Below are positions 8,835 to 18,043 of a stretch of DNA of 58,836 bases, piece after piece. The notes beneath the pieces were generated by a model. It did no database searches. It worked only from the letters and a program-made list of their open reading frames with translations, and was not told where the DNA came from. Made by a program: the position numbers and the translations under genes. This DNA comes from Halapricum sp. CBA1109 (GTDB lineage Archaea; Halobacteriota; Halobacteria; Halobacteriales; Haloarculaceae): positions 1-58,836 of the forward strand of contig NZ_WPCA01000003.1 in the NCBI RefSeq assembly GCF_009741825.1. The letters are read 5' to 3'. How positions within the stretch are numbered: position 1 is the stretch's first letter; the number at the start of each line of letters is the position of its first letter.

Positions 8835-9683
8835 TCAGACGAGGTGCTCGAGTAGTTCGAGTTCCTCGTCTTCGGAGACGCATTCGGCCTCCATACAGGC
8901 GTGGACGACTTTGTGTGCGAGGTCGGCCGGCAGCGTGTGTTGACTGGTCGACCGGTTCGCGTCGGCGAGCCGCGATTCGATGGCGGAGAGTCGCCCCTCC
9001 AGTTCATCCAGCGTCTCCCGCTGGACCGGTTGCTCGGAATCGTCCGCCTCCGAACCGTCGAACAGTTGTTCGACGAACGCCCGTCGGTCGGCCCAGTCGA
9101 AGCCCGCGATATCGTTCACCCGTTTGGATATCGTCGCCCGGGTCACGTCTAGCTGGTCGGCGACTTCCGCCTGTGTCGCTGTCGGGTCCCGCCGGATCAC
9201 CCGTAGCGTCGCCCGCTGGCGCTCGTTGAGTTCCTCCGCGTCGGTCACCGGTTGTTCGTCGGGTACATCCACGGACCCACCGTTCCCAGTCCCGTCGCTG
9301 GGAGGCTGGTCCCGGCGAGTCTCCGGGTCGTCGACGCCCGATTGTTCGGCCGGGGGGTCCGACGTTTCTATCGTCGGTCCCTCGGTCGAGTGCTCCGATC
9401 CGTCCGGAACAATCGGCTCCGCCCCGTCGTTCAGGACAGTCTTGTCCGCGTCGTCGGTCGCCGGTTGTTGCTGGCGTGAAGGGTCGTTCGCGGGGTCTCC
9501 GTACTCCTCGAAGACCTGTTCGACGAACGTTCCCGACACCGCACCCACTTCGCCGGCAATCTCTTCCGCGGATGCCGATGGTCGTGACTCCGCAATATCT
9601 AGTATTCGTTTGTGAATCATCGCGCGTGGTTGTCTCCCCGGTACGGTATTGCTACTATCAGTTGCCCGTTCCGTCTTGTCCAT
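8835..9683 (-). CDS. Putative DNA-binding regulator with two winged-helix-like regions
   Basis: About 282 residues from the ATG at 9683, chosen because upstream codons fall in the AT-rich promoter. Residues about 23-65 form a first helical DNA-binding-like unit (ILDIAESRPSASAEEIAGEV). A long acidic, Pro/Ser/Thr-rich linker follows. Residues about 165-220 form a clear HTH (LRVIRRDPTATQAEVADQLD, then TRATISKRVNDI). A short coiled coil (LDELEGRLSAIESRLADAN) precedes the C-terminus. The central HTH resembles MarR/ArsR-like repressors of haloarchaea. It is divergent from the GT2 gene at 10102 and upstream of the epimerase gene, so it may regulate this glycan locus. No ligand domain is seen. Confidence 0.7.
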   Translation of the reverse strand: MDKTERATDSSNTVPGRQPRAMIHKRILDIAESRPSASAEEIAGEVGAVSGTFVEQVFEEYGDPANDPSRQQQPATDDADKTVLNDGAEPIVPDGSEHSTEGPTIETSDPPAEQSGVDDPETRRDQPPSDGTGNGGSVDVPDEQPVTDAEELNERQRATLRVIRRDPTATQAEVADQLDVTRATISKRVNDIAGFDWADRRAFVEQLFDGSEADDSEQPVQRETLDELEGRLSAIESRLADANRSTSQHTLPADLAHKVVHACMEAECVSEDEELELLEHLV

Positions 9684-10101
9684 TTCTGCCGCCCACCCAT
9701 TCACAGATGTTAACGTCGGATGTAAATACTTTTTTATTTTACATACTCTGATCACTAGGCCACTATATAGAGTTCTAGGCTGTTGATAACCCGACGACGA
9801 CACTGAGGAACGGCTTTTGACGGCACCCGCGTTCGTGCGTGCGTTCGACCGTATGAGCGCAAGTTTCCTGACGTTCAGTATTCGCTGACATAGGAACTTT
9901 AAGGAACACTAATCACGCCCGAGGAAAGTATTATATACAACACAGGCAATCGGAAAATTGCAAAACGAGATCGGGCTTCCGTGGCCGAAACGGAGACACA
10001 GGCTGATGGGGTGTTGGTGGGTAGGGACCGCTACGCCAGTCGAATACCATTCGCTCCAAGCCAACAGCGCAGCGGCGAGTGGTCGCGACAGACACGAGAA
10101 T
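9684..10101. promoter_or_regulatory. Divergent promoter region with strong TATA-like elements
   Basis: This 418-base gap is much more A/T-rich than its surroundings. On the plus strand TATTATATAC (9929-9938) is a good TATA element for the GT2 gene, implying either a leader of about 140 bases or translation from an upstream TTG near 9958. On the minus strand an A/T-rich tract at about 9723-9745 could serve the regulator gene. No protein gene is supported in the gap. Confidence 0.5.
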
Positions 10102-11373
10102 ATGGTAACGAATCCAAACGTCAACGAGAGCAGCCCAGAGGTGGCGGGGGAGTACAGGAGTACGATAGATCTGCCGGAGCAGGAGGTCGGCCGAGGTGAC
10201 GTCTCCGCTGACCGTCTCCTCGTCCAGCAGGACAGCGACCAGGAGCCGAGCCTGACAGTCGTGATGCCGACACTCAACGAGGAGGCAGGTGTCGAGGAGT
10301 GCATCGACCGGATCAAGACGGCTATCGCAGAGATGGGTGTCGTCACTGAAATCATCGTGAGTGACAGCTCGACCGACAGAACGCCCGAGATAGCCCGTGA
10401 GAACGGGGCTGTCGTGGTTGAACCGAACGAGGGCGGTTACGGCAACGCCTACAAGTACGCGTTCGACCACGCGCGAGGGGAGTACGTGGCAATCGGCGAC
10501 GCCGACACCACCTACGACTTCGAGGAACTCCCACAACTACTCGAGTTGGCGAATCGGGACGACGTCGATATGGCGATGGGAAGCCGGTTGAACGGTGAGA
10601 TCAAGTCCGGTGCGATGCCTGCGTTACACCAGTACGTGGGGAATCCGCTATTGACTCGCTTTCTGAACACCTTCTACGACGCGGGTGTCAGTGACGCCCA
10701 CAGCGGGTTCCGGGTGATCGACCGCGATGCCTTGGAGGAACTGGAACTCCGGACCGGCGGGATGGAGTTCGCCAGCGAGATGATTATGGACGCGGCCGCG
10801 AAGGATATGACTATCGAGGAGATGCCGATCACCTACTACGAACGGGAGGGGGAAGCGACGCTCGACAGTTTCCAAGACGGGTGGCGTCACGTCAAGTTTA
10901 TGCTGATGAACGCCCCGGGATACCTGTTTTCGGCACCCGCCGCGGTGTTCACCGCACTCGGTGCCGTCGTGATGGCGCTGTCGCTGTTCGGGGCGCAACT
11001 GGGCAGTGTTTCGTTCGGTCTCCCGACGATGATCGGAGGGAGCCTGTTCACCATCGTCGGCTACCAGATATGGACGCTCACGATGTTCAGTTCCGCTGCG
11101 ACCAACCCGATCCGCGAACCGGAGGATCCGGTCACCGGTGTGGTCCGTGATCGGTTCTCCCTCGAACAGGGTGCCTCGCTGGGTATCCTGACGTTTCTGG
11201 GCGGTGCGGGCGTTCTCAGTTACGCCATCGTCGCGTGGACGATCACTGGCTGGGCTCCGGTACCGTCGATGACTGCCAGTCTGTTCGCCTCGACGGTGAC
11301 AGTCGTAGGGATCCAGACGGTGTTCTGTTCGTTCTTCCTCAGTATGCTGGAGAGCGAAAAGCGCGCGGTCTGA
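10102..11373 (+). CDS. GT2 glycosyltransferase, dolichol-phosphate sugar synthase type, with membrane tail
   Basis: About 423 residues from the ATG at 10102. The GT-A catalytic domain covers residues about 50-270: SLTVVMPTLNEEAGVEECID, the nucleotide-binding IIVSDSSTDRTPEI, the GGYGNAYKYAFDHARGEY turn, and the metal-binding GDADTTYDF. Residues about 275-420 hold four likely membrane helices. The layout is that of haloarchaeal AglJ- and DPM1-like enzymes, which charge dolichol phosphate with a sugar at the cytoplasmic face for N-glycosylation or glycolipid synthesis. The sugar is not known. It lies in the glycan region and is divergent from the two-HTH regulator. Confidence 0.88.
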   Translation: MVTNPNVNESSPEVAGEYRSTIDLPEQEVGRGDVSADRLLVQQDSDQEPSLTVVMPTLNEEAGVEECIDRIKTAIAEMGVVTEIIVSDSSTDRTPEIARENGAVVVEPNEGGYGNAYKYAFDHARGEYVAIGDADTTYDFEELPQLLELANRDDVDMAMGSRLNGEIKSGAMPALHQYVGNPLLTRFLNTFYDAGVSDAHSGFRVIDRDALEELELRTGGMEFASEMIMDAAAKDMTIEEMPITYYEREGEATLDSFQDGWRHVKFMLMNAPGYLFSAPAAVFTALGAVVMALSLFGAQLGSVSFGLPTMIGGSLFTIVGYQIWTLTMFSSAATNPIREPEDPVTGVVRDRFSLEQGASLGILTFLGGAGVLSYAIVAWTITGWAPVPSMTASLFASTVTVVGIQTVFCSFFLSMLESEKRAV

Positions 11374-11384
11374 CCGAATCGCCG

Positions 11385-11672
11385 CTAGGCGACGCCGCCG
11401 TAGCCGTACTCTCCGTACCCCTGATACTCTGTGGAGCGGTCGTCGTCGGAACTGGTGTCGACCGTCTCGCTCGACTCTACGGGGACGCCGCCGTAGCCGT
11501 AGACGACAGGGCCGCCGTCGTCTGTCTGTGCGTGACCGCTTGTCGCGGCACCCAGCACTGCGGTGATACCGATCGACTGGAGGAAGCGCCGCCGGGTAGC
11601 TGGATTTTGCCGTCTCCCGCGGTGCTTTCTCCCGGTCATCTTGTCGCTCCAGTCTGTGTTCTCGGAATCCAT
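11385..11672 (-). CDS. Small Tat-exported protein with YGYGG motifs
   Basis: About 95 residues from the ATG at 11672; a start at 11639 would also keep the signal. Residues about 24-50 are a twin-arginine signal (RRRFLQSIGITAVLGAAT) ending in an Ala-rich cleavage region (SGHAQ). No lipobox cysteine follows. The mature part is tiny, acidic and Ser/Thr-rich, with two Gly/Tyr motifs, VVYGYGGVPV and, at the very C-terminus, YGEYGYGGVA. I do not recognise a characterised family. Export by Tat implies a folded or cell-surface role, and the glycan-gene context suggests a small surface protein. It is convergent with the GT2 gene, 11 bases apart. Confidence 0.6.
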   Translation of the reverse strand: MDSENTDWSDKMTGRKHRGRRQNPATRRRFLQSIGITAVLGAATSGHAQTDDGGPVVYGYGGVPVESSETVDTSSDDDRSTEYQGYGEYGYGGVA

Positions 11673-12216
11673 ACAGTCTCCGCTGTCCACACTGGGGAGC
11701 CATCTGGCGCGGCAGTGGACCACTCTAGCGACTGTGGTTTGGAGTTGTCCGTGGCTATTGTGGCGTTCATCCGAACGGAGAGTTCGTGTGGACGGTCAAA
11801 ACCTCGCGGCCCGAATTATTTAAATTGATATTCGGACGGGGGAAACCGCCCGCTTTATATAAAAACTGCGGAACGACGGTTGTCGATAGTTGCAGTAGCA
11901 TGCGGTGGCCGTGGAGCGACTATCGTAATACGGCGGATACAGCGTGAGGTTCCACCAATCGCCGGCACAATCAACTGCCGTACGGTGTCGTCCCGTACGG
12001 GGCCACTCCGTATCCTCTAGGAGCGCTACCCCCACTTCGCAACCGCAACTGCGCCCACACGAAAACGAGGACACTCACGAACGCCCGCCTTCTCATACTC
12101 TTGTTTTCTCCAGTTGCCCACTTTATCGTTGTCCCACCAACCGGTTCCGTAACTTCATTTTCACATATGATAATCGGAACGTAGATTTCATATACGACTG
12201 TTACATATATTCGCGT
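11673..12216. other. Gene-poor interval of about 540 bases
   Basis: Open frames exist here (for example 11820-12074 on the minus strand), but none has a family-like sequence or a sensible start. The interval is mixed in composition, with an A/T-rich patch around 11811-11835 (ATTATTTAAATTGATATT) and several TATA-like words near 12160-12210 that could drive the small gene that follows. It reads as an intergenic region and nothing more specific is supported. Confidence 0.5.
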
Positions 12217-12411
12217 ATGACTGGAGTCCGTTCGGCCACTCTCCGGGCCTACAACGTCCTCTCCGTCGTGTTGCTCGGTATCCTGTACGTCTGTTTATTA
12301 GCAGTTGGCACAGTCGCCAAGCGAGTACAGTCTATCGTCACGACCAGTACTTCTACTGTGGTACACGCTCTCCACCCGACGACGACCAAAGAGACGTCTA
12401 CGGGTCGGTGA
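12217..12411 (+). CDS. Small single-pass membrane protein, hypothetical
   Basis: 64 residues from the ATG at 12217. One clear membrane helix, VLSVVLLGILYVCLLAVG, is preceded by basic residues (Arg, Lys) and followed by a basic/Thr-rich tail. There is no recognisable family. The longer open frame extending upstream to 11944 has low-complexity content and is not supported. The A/T-rich stretch before the ATG is compatible with a promoter. This could also be a chance ORF. Confidence 0.35.
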   Translation: MTGVRSATLRAYNVLSVVLLGILYVCLLAVGTVAKRVQSIVTTSTSTVVHALHPTTTKETSTGR

Positions 12412-12431
12412 CACGCCGGTCTCCGTCGGGG

Positions 12432-13637
12432 TCATCCCCGGTTCAACGACTCTCGGTACCGGTATAGCAGTCTGACCGGTCGGACTATCCTGTACAGCGG
12501 TGAGACGATATCGGGTAGCGAGACGAACTCACGGTCGGCTTCCTGCGGTTTCGTGACTGTGTCGAGGAAAAAACGGACTTTCGTCCGCACCGACGGGCAC
12601 AACCGCAGTTGGGCACGCAATCCTTCGAGATGTGACCGATCATCAGTGACCCACTCCGGCCTCGTGATCCACTGCGTGAACTGTGCTGCCGTCGCCGTCG
12701 CCGATTCCCACTCGCTCGATTCGCGCTCCACTACGTCGTACATCGATTCGGGGTAGTCCGCTCCGAACAACCGATGCGTGATGATGAGCGCACAGAGCGC
12801 CATCCGCTCACATCCGTTGGCACGGAGATGCCCGAACAGCGCCCCCAAATCCTTACTCTGCCGAATCAGTGCCGTCACCGCGAGTAGCCACTCCCCACGG
12901 TACCAGCAGTGTTTGCTGCCGTGGACAGCGTGCACCATCACGGCGTCCTCGAGCGAGAGTGCTGGTACCGCCTGCCCGCCGATATCGACTCTCGTCCGCC
13001 GTTCGTACAACTCCCCGAACGGCAGCGAGACCGGTATGTCGTCCGGGACAGCGTCGGTGTGGAGGTCGATTACCGTCCCCGTCTCTGGGTGTTCGAGGAC
13101 GACTTCCGAGAGGTGTTTGTACCGCTTTCGCCGTTCGTAGCCCGCCGCTTCCAGCGTCTCGATCGCTTGTCGTCGGTCCGCAGGAGCGACGAGGACGTCG
13201 AGGTCGACGAACCTGCGGAGGGAGATGTCCCCGTACGCTCTGCTCGCGACGACCGGCCCCTTGTACGTGATGACTGGGATGTCGTTATCTCGGAGTACGT
13301 CGACGATATCGATCAGCGCCGCGGCCATTTGGAGGTTCTGTCGCTTCGTATTCGTCTCCATCCGCTCGACCGCTTCCCGGACCGAGGCCGGGCCTATCGT
13401 GTCACGGTCTATCGACGCGAACAGGAGCATATCGATGCGATGGCGTCGGGCGAAGTTGATGGCACGCTCCCAGTCCTCGCCCGGTGGCGTCGGGGGGACC
13501 GCCGTTCCGTTCACGTCGCTCGTATCGCCCCGACACCGATGGAGGACCCACTGTTGACACTCGTCGACGGCGCCACCGTCGTCGAGACCTGAAGGGTCCT
13601 CGCTCGTACTGCTGGTCGTCTCTCTCTCGGCACCCAC
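12432..13637 (-). CDS. Uncharacterised nucleotidyltransferase (NTP_transf_5, PF14907 type)
   Basis: About 400 residues; the start may be the GTG at 13637 or a TTG at 13670. The nucleotidyltransferase-fold core is visible near residues 130-165: IPVITYKGPVVASRAYGDIS, then RRFVDLDVLVAP, which gives the metal-binding D-x-D pair, and a third acidic strand in TVIDLHTDAV. The C-terminal half is helical with Trp- and His-rich segments (HGSKHCWYRGEW). The family transfers NMP to unknown acceptors and often sits in polysaccharide and lasso-peptide clusters; in the Bacillus pseudomycoidin system a homologue acts on the phosphorylated lasso peptide. Here it is isolated, about 22 kb from the lasso genes, so that link is only suggestive. 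Confidence 0.78.
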   Translation of the reverse strand: MGAERETTSSTSEDPSGLDDGGAVDECQQWVLHRCRGDTSDVNGTAVPPTPPGEDWERAINFARRHRIDMLLFASIDRDTIGPASVREAVERMETNTKRQNLQMAAALIDIVDVLRDNDIPVITYKGPVVASRAYGDISLRRFVDLDVLVAPADRRQAIETLEAAGYERRKRYKHLSEVVLEHPETGTVIDLHTDAVPDDIPVSLPFGELYERRTRVDIGGQAVPALSLEDAVMVHAVHGSKHCWYRGEWLLAVTALIRQSKDLGALFGHLRANGCERMALCALIITHRLFGADYPESMYDVVERESSEWESATATAAQFTQWITRPEWVTDDRSHLEGLRAQLRLCPSVRTKVRFFLDTVTKPQEADREFVSLPDIVSPLYRIVRPVRLLYRYRESLNRG

Positions 13638-13795
13638 CCTTGTCTCCCCCCGTCGTTGGAAGGGATTCAACTGCCTATGTAGTAAGTCTTCTTGGTGTGT
13701 AATCGTTCGTCCAACCCGGTTTACGCTGCCGCTTGCCGTGTCCGGACGGCCTCGGGCGACATCTATTTGTATCCGGTCGGGGGATATCCGAACAG

Positions 13796-14047
13796 ATGGG
13801 AGTGACCGTGCTCAGTGTAGCCGACGGCGTTATATCGTTTTTCCTCACCGGCGTTGGCGGACTGTTCGTCACCGCTACTCTCGTCGTGGCGCTGGGTGTG
13901 TTTTTTCTGTTCGATGCCGACACTGTCACACCGGAGACTCAGGTCGTCAGTGACCGAGCGTTCCGACTGACGCTTCTCGTCTCGTCGGCAGTCTGCGGTG
14001 TCGTGTTCGCGAGCATCGTTGTCGTTCGTTCGCTTGCGGCTATCTGA
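13796..14047 (+). CDS. Small two-helix membrane protein, hypothetical
   Basis: 83 residues from the ATG at 13796. Two membrane helices are clear: residues about 11-41 (ISFFLTGVGGLFVTATLVVA and onwards to FFLFD) and about 56-82 (LLVSSAVCGVVFASIVVVRS). The short loop between them is polar (DTVTPETQVVSDRAF). I recognise no family. It follows the nucleotidyltransferase gene on the opposite strand and precedes the DUF1616-like gene, about 125 bases away. Confidence 0.55.
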   Translation: MGVTVLSVADGVISFFLTGVGGLFVTATLVVALGVFFLFDADTVTPETQVVSDRAFRLTLLVSSAVCGVVFASIVVVRSLAAI

Positions 14048-14171
14048 TCGAGTCGCCTATTTACGTCGCGTCGGACTGCGTTCACGACACCGCCTATCGG
14101 ACGTTTCGTGGGCCGAACTTCCCGTGCCACCGGAAGATGTTTGACCTATCGTAGAAACTTTTGACTATCGA

Positions 14172-14630
14172 ATGGTGGATACGGAGACGTTCAGGCGGGT
14201 GACCACCGCGGCGCTGTTCGGGCTCCTCCTCGTGTCTCTGGCCGGGGTGGTGTACGTCGCTGTCGACCCACCGCCGGCCGAACGACCCCACACCGAGGCG
14301 TATCTCCTCGACCCGGAGGGCAACGCGTCCGAGTACCCGACGAACCTGACCGTCGGTGAGAACGCGTCGATTACGGCCGGTATCGTCAATCACGAACACG
14401 AACCCGTGACGTACACGGTGGATTTCCGTCTCGACAACCGGACCGTCACCGAACGGGAGGTCGATATCCCAGACGGACAGCGCTGGGAACGTTCACTCTC
14501 GTTCACACCGCGTGAACCCGGCCGTCAGCGGGTCGAACTCGCTGTGTATCACGAGGGGAAAAGCGACCCCTATCGGACAGTCTGGTTGTGGATCGACGTC
14601 ACCGCTCCTGACCGATCATCATCCACGTAG
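14172..14630 (+). CDS. DUF1616-like ectodomain protein
   Basis: 152 residues. Residues about 10-32 form an N-terminal membrane anchor (AALFGLLLVSLAGVVYVAV). The rest is an Ig-like beta-sandwich: EAYLLDPEGN, NLTVGENASITAGIVNHEHE, a YTVDFRLDN strand and a C-terminal VWLWIDVT strand. The pattern matches the C-terminal outer domain of the full DUF1616 protein at 47075-47986 (for example LTNHERAETTYTV there), but the four-helix N-terminal part is missing. The family is found next to surface-glycan genes. Its biochemical role is not known. Confidence 0.65.
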   Translation: MVDTETFRRVTTAALFGLLLVSLAGVVYVAVDPPPAERPHTEAYLLDPEGNASEYPTNLTVGENASITAGIVNHEHEPVTYTVDFRLDNRTVTEREVDIPDGQRWERSLSFTPREPGRQRVELAVYHEGKSDPYRTVWLWIDVTAPDRSSST

Positions 14631-14947
14631 AGACGGTATCGTCGGTGTTTCGGACCATCAAACGTGTTTCGCGATTCCAGTGAGTTTACCGAGTGCGTGT
14701 CGAGTAACCACGAGCAGCGGTAGACATTTACACACTGCGAGAGAGTCATACGGTACAGAGCAGTGACCGATACACGACCAGTCGCCACGGACAGACGCAC
14801 TCGCTCAGATGGGGTTTCCCTTGCTCGTCGTCGAGTGGGATCTGTGACCGGCACTGCCGACTGGTCATCGCTCGTCACTGGCGTCTCCACGTCTCAGGTA
14901 CGCGCGTGGCGGCTGAGAGGCACCGGAGACAGTTAGGACGGATACGT
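14631..14947. other. Gene-poor interval of about 317 bases
   Basis: A short open frame of under 60 codons (about 14763-14938) starts with GTG but has no family-like features. There is no strong repeat. The stretch probably carries the promoter of the beta-helix gene that starts at 14948, but no convincing TATA element stands out. Confidence 0.4.
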
Positions 14948-16767
14948 ATGACTGAAACACCGAACCACAAGTACAACATTCCGGCACTTGGCGAGGAGAA
15001 CTGGGATCAACTGCTCAACGAGAACTTCGAACAGATCGACAGCGAGGTCGAAATCCGCGACCGGGAAGCCAACAAAGGCCAGTACGATCCCAAGGCGGGG
15101 GCGAAGTACGAGGCGACCGATTCCGGCGCAGTGTACCTCGGAAACGGTGATACGTGGGTCCTTTCGGATCGTGAGGTGGGTTCGCTCCAGACGGACGAGA
15201 CCCGAGTCGAGGGGGCGATGTTCTCCAACAGCGATCAGCGCACCGGCGCACTGCTGATCGACCGGAACGACGACTACCGGGCAGTCTCGTTCGTGACAGA
15301 CGAGTACTGGGTCGACGAGTCCGACGCAGGCGTCGTGCTCCAGTCGTTGGTCGACTCGATTCGGGAGGCAGAGGGCGATATGCATATCGGCGAAATCTGT
15401 GTCGGCCGTGGATACTTCTCGTTCGACACCCCCGTCGTTCTCGATCAACACCGGGGCACGACGCTCGCCGGTCAGTCGTTCAGACAGGGGAACGCACAGT
15501 CCGGGACCAGATTCGGTCCCGGTAACCTCCCCGCCGGCCGTGGGATCATCGAGACCGGTGAGATCGGCAACCGGGACAATCCGGGGGACGGTGAAGCGAC
15601 ACACATCCGGAACATCTATATCGACCTCCACGGGCAGAACGTCGCTGGAATCTACAACTGGGCGCAGGACCGCGTCCGCACGAGCGACGTGAAGATCGAA
15701 AACCCCGGCCCGGGCGGCAACGGCATCGTGTATATCGGCTCGTTCAACACGAACATCGTGGATAGTTACTTCGATCAGGCGGCGTTCCTGAAGAACAACC
15801 CCCGGTCGAAGGACACGAACTCGCTCAGGTTCCACAACGTCACGTTCAACACCAACAATTCGTCGAACCCTCCAGTCGTTCTGTTTACACAAGGGTGTCG
15901 GATCACGAACGCCATATTCAACGGCGTCGATGGCCCGGGAATGGATGACGGACTCGCCATCGTCTCCGACGACACCTCTCTAGTGGGTATCCAGTATTCC
16001 GACTCGCGCATCGACGCGACGATCTGAAGGGACAGCTCAGTCGGATCCAGTTTGCCGCCTGTGCGTTCGTGACCGGCGGCAACGACGTGCGAGTGTTCAA
16101 CGGCATCGAACGCGGCGAGTTTACGTCGTGTCGGTTCAGTAGCTCCGGCCGCGCGATAAACGGCTTCACCCGGAGTGCATTCTCGGCCTGTCGGTTCACT
16201 GGAATCGGGAAAGAAGCCCTGTACCGATCCGGGAACGGTGGTGGAGCAACCTCCTCGATCACTGGCTGTACCTTCAAGAACTTCGGTCAGGACGATGGGG
16301 AACCGGCGATACGGTTCGGCGGGTCACAGAATCACCGCGTCTCCGTGACCGGCAACAGCCTCCGATCGACGAACGGTGCTGATAACGATATCGTTCTGGA
16401 GAACAACGCGAACTGTATTCTCGTCTCTGGAAATTGGTGTGACGACGGTATCTCAGCCACTGTGGGCGGCGCGCGAATCGGAAGCCCGCGGAACGTCGTC
16501 TCGAAAGTCGTCGGCAACTCCTCGAATCCTGTTGGCTTTGACAGATCAGCGCCGTCTGTTCCAGACGGCCTCGGATCGGACAACTCTCGAGCGAACCTCA
16601 ACGCACAGGGGGCGTGGGTCCACCACGACGGGAGTGGAGTCAGTATCAACGCGTTCGGGTCGAGGCACTCGCTGTCGGTCGACGCCAGTCCGGTCTTTGT
16701 GCCGCGCGCCGGCGAGATCTATTTCGAGGAGGAACCGCCGTCGTCGTGGGACTGGTGGTGGGTCTGA
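14948..16767 (+). pseudogene. Parallel beta-helix (pectate-lyase-like) protein, frameshifted
   Basis: Two adjoining frames together encode one protein of about 605 residues. Frame one runs from the ATG at 14948 to a stop at 16025; the next frame continues without a gap from about 16024 to 16767. A one-base loss near 16024 (ATC-CTG reduced to ATCTG) explains it. The N-terminal region (NKYNIPALG-like opening, ENWDQLLNENFEQIDSEVEI) resembles phage-tail or capsule-hydrolase N-termini; the rest has repeated short turns of Asn, Thr and Gly (VTFNTNNSSNPPVV, FTSCRFSSSGRAI, ITGCTFKNFGQDD) typical of a right-handed beta-helix. Such proteins bind or cleave polysaccharides. No signal peptide is seen. Confidence 0.7.
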
Positions 16768-16773
16768 TGTTCA

Positions 16774-17760
16774 TTATGTCCCGTCACTCCCCGTGACTCG
16801 ACTGTAGACCCGTTCAGTTTCCTCGGCAGACTGTTCCCACCGGAATTCGGAAGCACGGTCCCTGGCGTCCGCTGCCAGCTCTCTTCGTCGATCGCTCCCG
16901 AACAACTGTTCGATAGCCTCGACGTGTGCGTCGACGTCCGTGGGATCACAGCGTACTGCGGCGTCTCCCGCAACTTCCGGGACGGAGTAGACATCCGAGG
17001 TGACGACGGCACAGCCTGCGGCCATCGCCTCGAGGACTGGCAGCCCGAATCCCTCGTGCAGTGTCGGAAAGTAAAAAATGGCCGCCCGTTTGTAGAGGTC
17101 GACGAGTTCCTCTTCGGGGACGTAGCCCGCTATCTCGACGTTCTCCGTGGCCGGCGTCGACGGGACGTGCTCGTCCCAGCCACTCCCGGCGATCACGAAT
17201 CGGTGGTCGACACGCTGGGCCACTTCGGCTATCGCGGCCGGGTTCTTTCGTTTCGCCGCGAGACTGACGTGGAGCATAAACGGGGTCTCCTCACCGCTGT
17301 CGTCACCATCGTCCCGATACCGGTCGTCGACGCCGTGGTGGATCACACTGATCTTCTCGGCAGGGAACTCCGCTCTCAACGCGTCCGCGACACTCCCGGA
17401 GATAGCGATGATGTGATCACACTGGTCAAACAGCCACCGCTGGGTGTAGTTGTTGACCGGGTACAGCCGCGGCCGGGCGGTGAGTTCCGGCCTGTCGAGA
17501 AAGAACAGGTCGTCCGTCGAGACGACGACCGGCACGTCCGAGCGGAGTATCCGGAGGAGTTTCGGGTACTCGAACTCCGAAAGTGCCGCCCGCGAGTAGA
17601 AGTTGACCTCGAAAAGGTGGACGATGTCGGCCTCCCGCCAGTCGTCGACCGGTGTCACTCCCCGTTCGACGAGTGCGTCCCTGAGCGATGACATATACAT
17701 ATGCTCGGACGCCGTCGTGTCGGTGAGGGTGAAGAAGTACACCGAGAGGGGCCCGCTCAT
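16774..17760 (-). CDS. GT4-family glycosyltransferase
   Basis: About 328 residues from the ATG at 17760; the frame is open further upstream but that part is not conserved. The GT-B fold C-terminal motifs are clear: HVSLAAKRKNP, FVIAGSGWDEH, EIAGYVPEEELVDLYKRA, and the donor-binding E-x7-E as HEGFGLPVLEAMAAGCAVV. The N-terminal half has the acceptor-side DIVHLFEVNFYSR strand and DHIIAISGSVADAL. It should add a nucleotide-activated sugar, with retention, to a membrane glycan. It is convergent with the beta-helix gene and divergent from another GT4 gene at 18044. Confidence 0.88.
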   Translation of the reverse strand: MSGPLSVYFFTLTDTTASEHMYMSSLRDALVERGVTPVDDWREADIVHLFEVNFYSRAALSEFEYPKLLRILRSDVPVVVSTDDLFFLDRPELTARPRLYPVNNYTQRWLFDQCDHIIAISGSVADALRAEFPAEKISVIHHGVDDRYRDDGDDSGEETPFMLHVSLAAKRKNPAAIAEVAQRVDHRFVIAGSGWDEHVPSTPATENVEIAGYVPEEELVDLYKRAAIFYFPTLHEGFGLPVLEAMAAGCAVVTSDVYSVPEVAGDAAVRCDPTDVDAHVEAIEQLFGSDRRRELAADARDRASEFRWEQSAEETERVYSRVTGSDGT

Positions 17761-18043
17761 TGTCTGGACTCCCGCAGCGGCGGTGAAATCTGTTGTGCTT
17801 GTGTGTTCCCCGTCACTCCGAACGAACACCGCACTAGCGCTTTCGACTGCCGGAACGGTCGTCGTCCGTATCGAGACTCCTGACGGAGTCGGCGCTGTTT
17901 CCCGGTCACGAGACGGGTCGTCGATTCGCTGTGGGGACGTAATTAGGTGCAGATACGCGAAACAACTGACTTGAAAGAAAGGTACTTTTGGTAGTTGCTA
18001 CATCGTAGATACGTATCCGGCGTCGCCGGGAACACGAGTTGGT

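Noticed and set aside
11385-11672. A RiPP precursor with a YGYGG core
   Set aside because: It carries a clear Tat signal with cleavage region and has no modifying enzyme beside it.
11820-12411. Longer open frames overlapping the gene-poor stretch 11673-12216
   Set aside because: No family pattern, no sensible start, and unusual residue make-up; only the membrane segment from 12217 is plausible.
16069-16767. A separate gene beginning with GTG at 16069
   Set aside because: The beta-helix continues directly from the preceding frame, and the frame is open upstream of the GTG to the break point, so one interrupted gene fits better.
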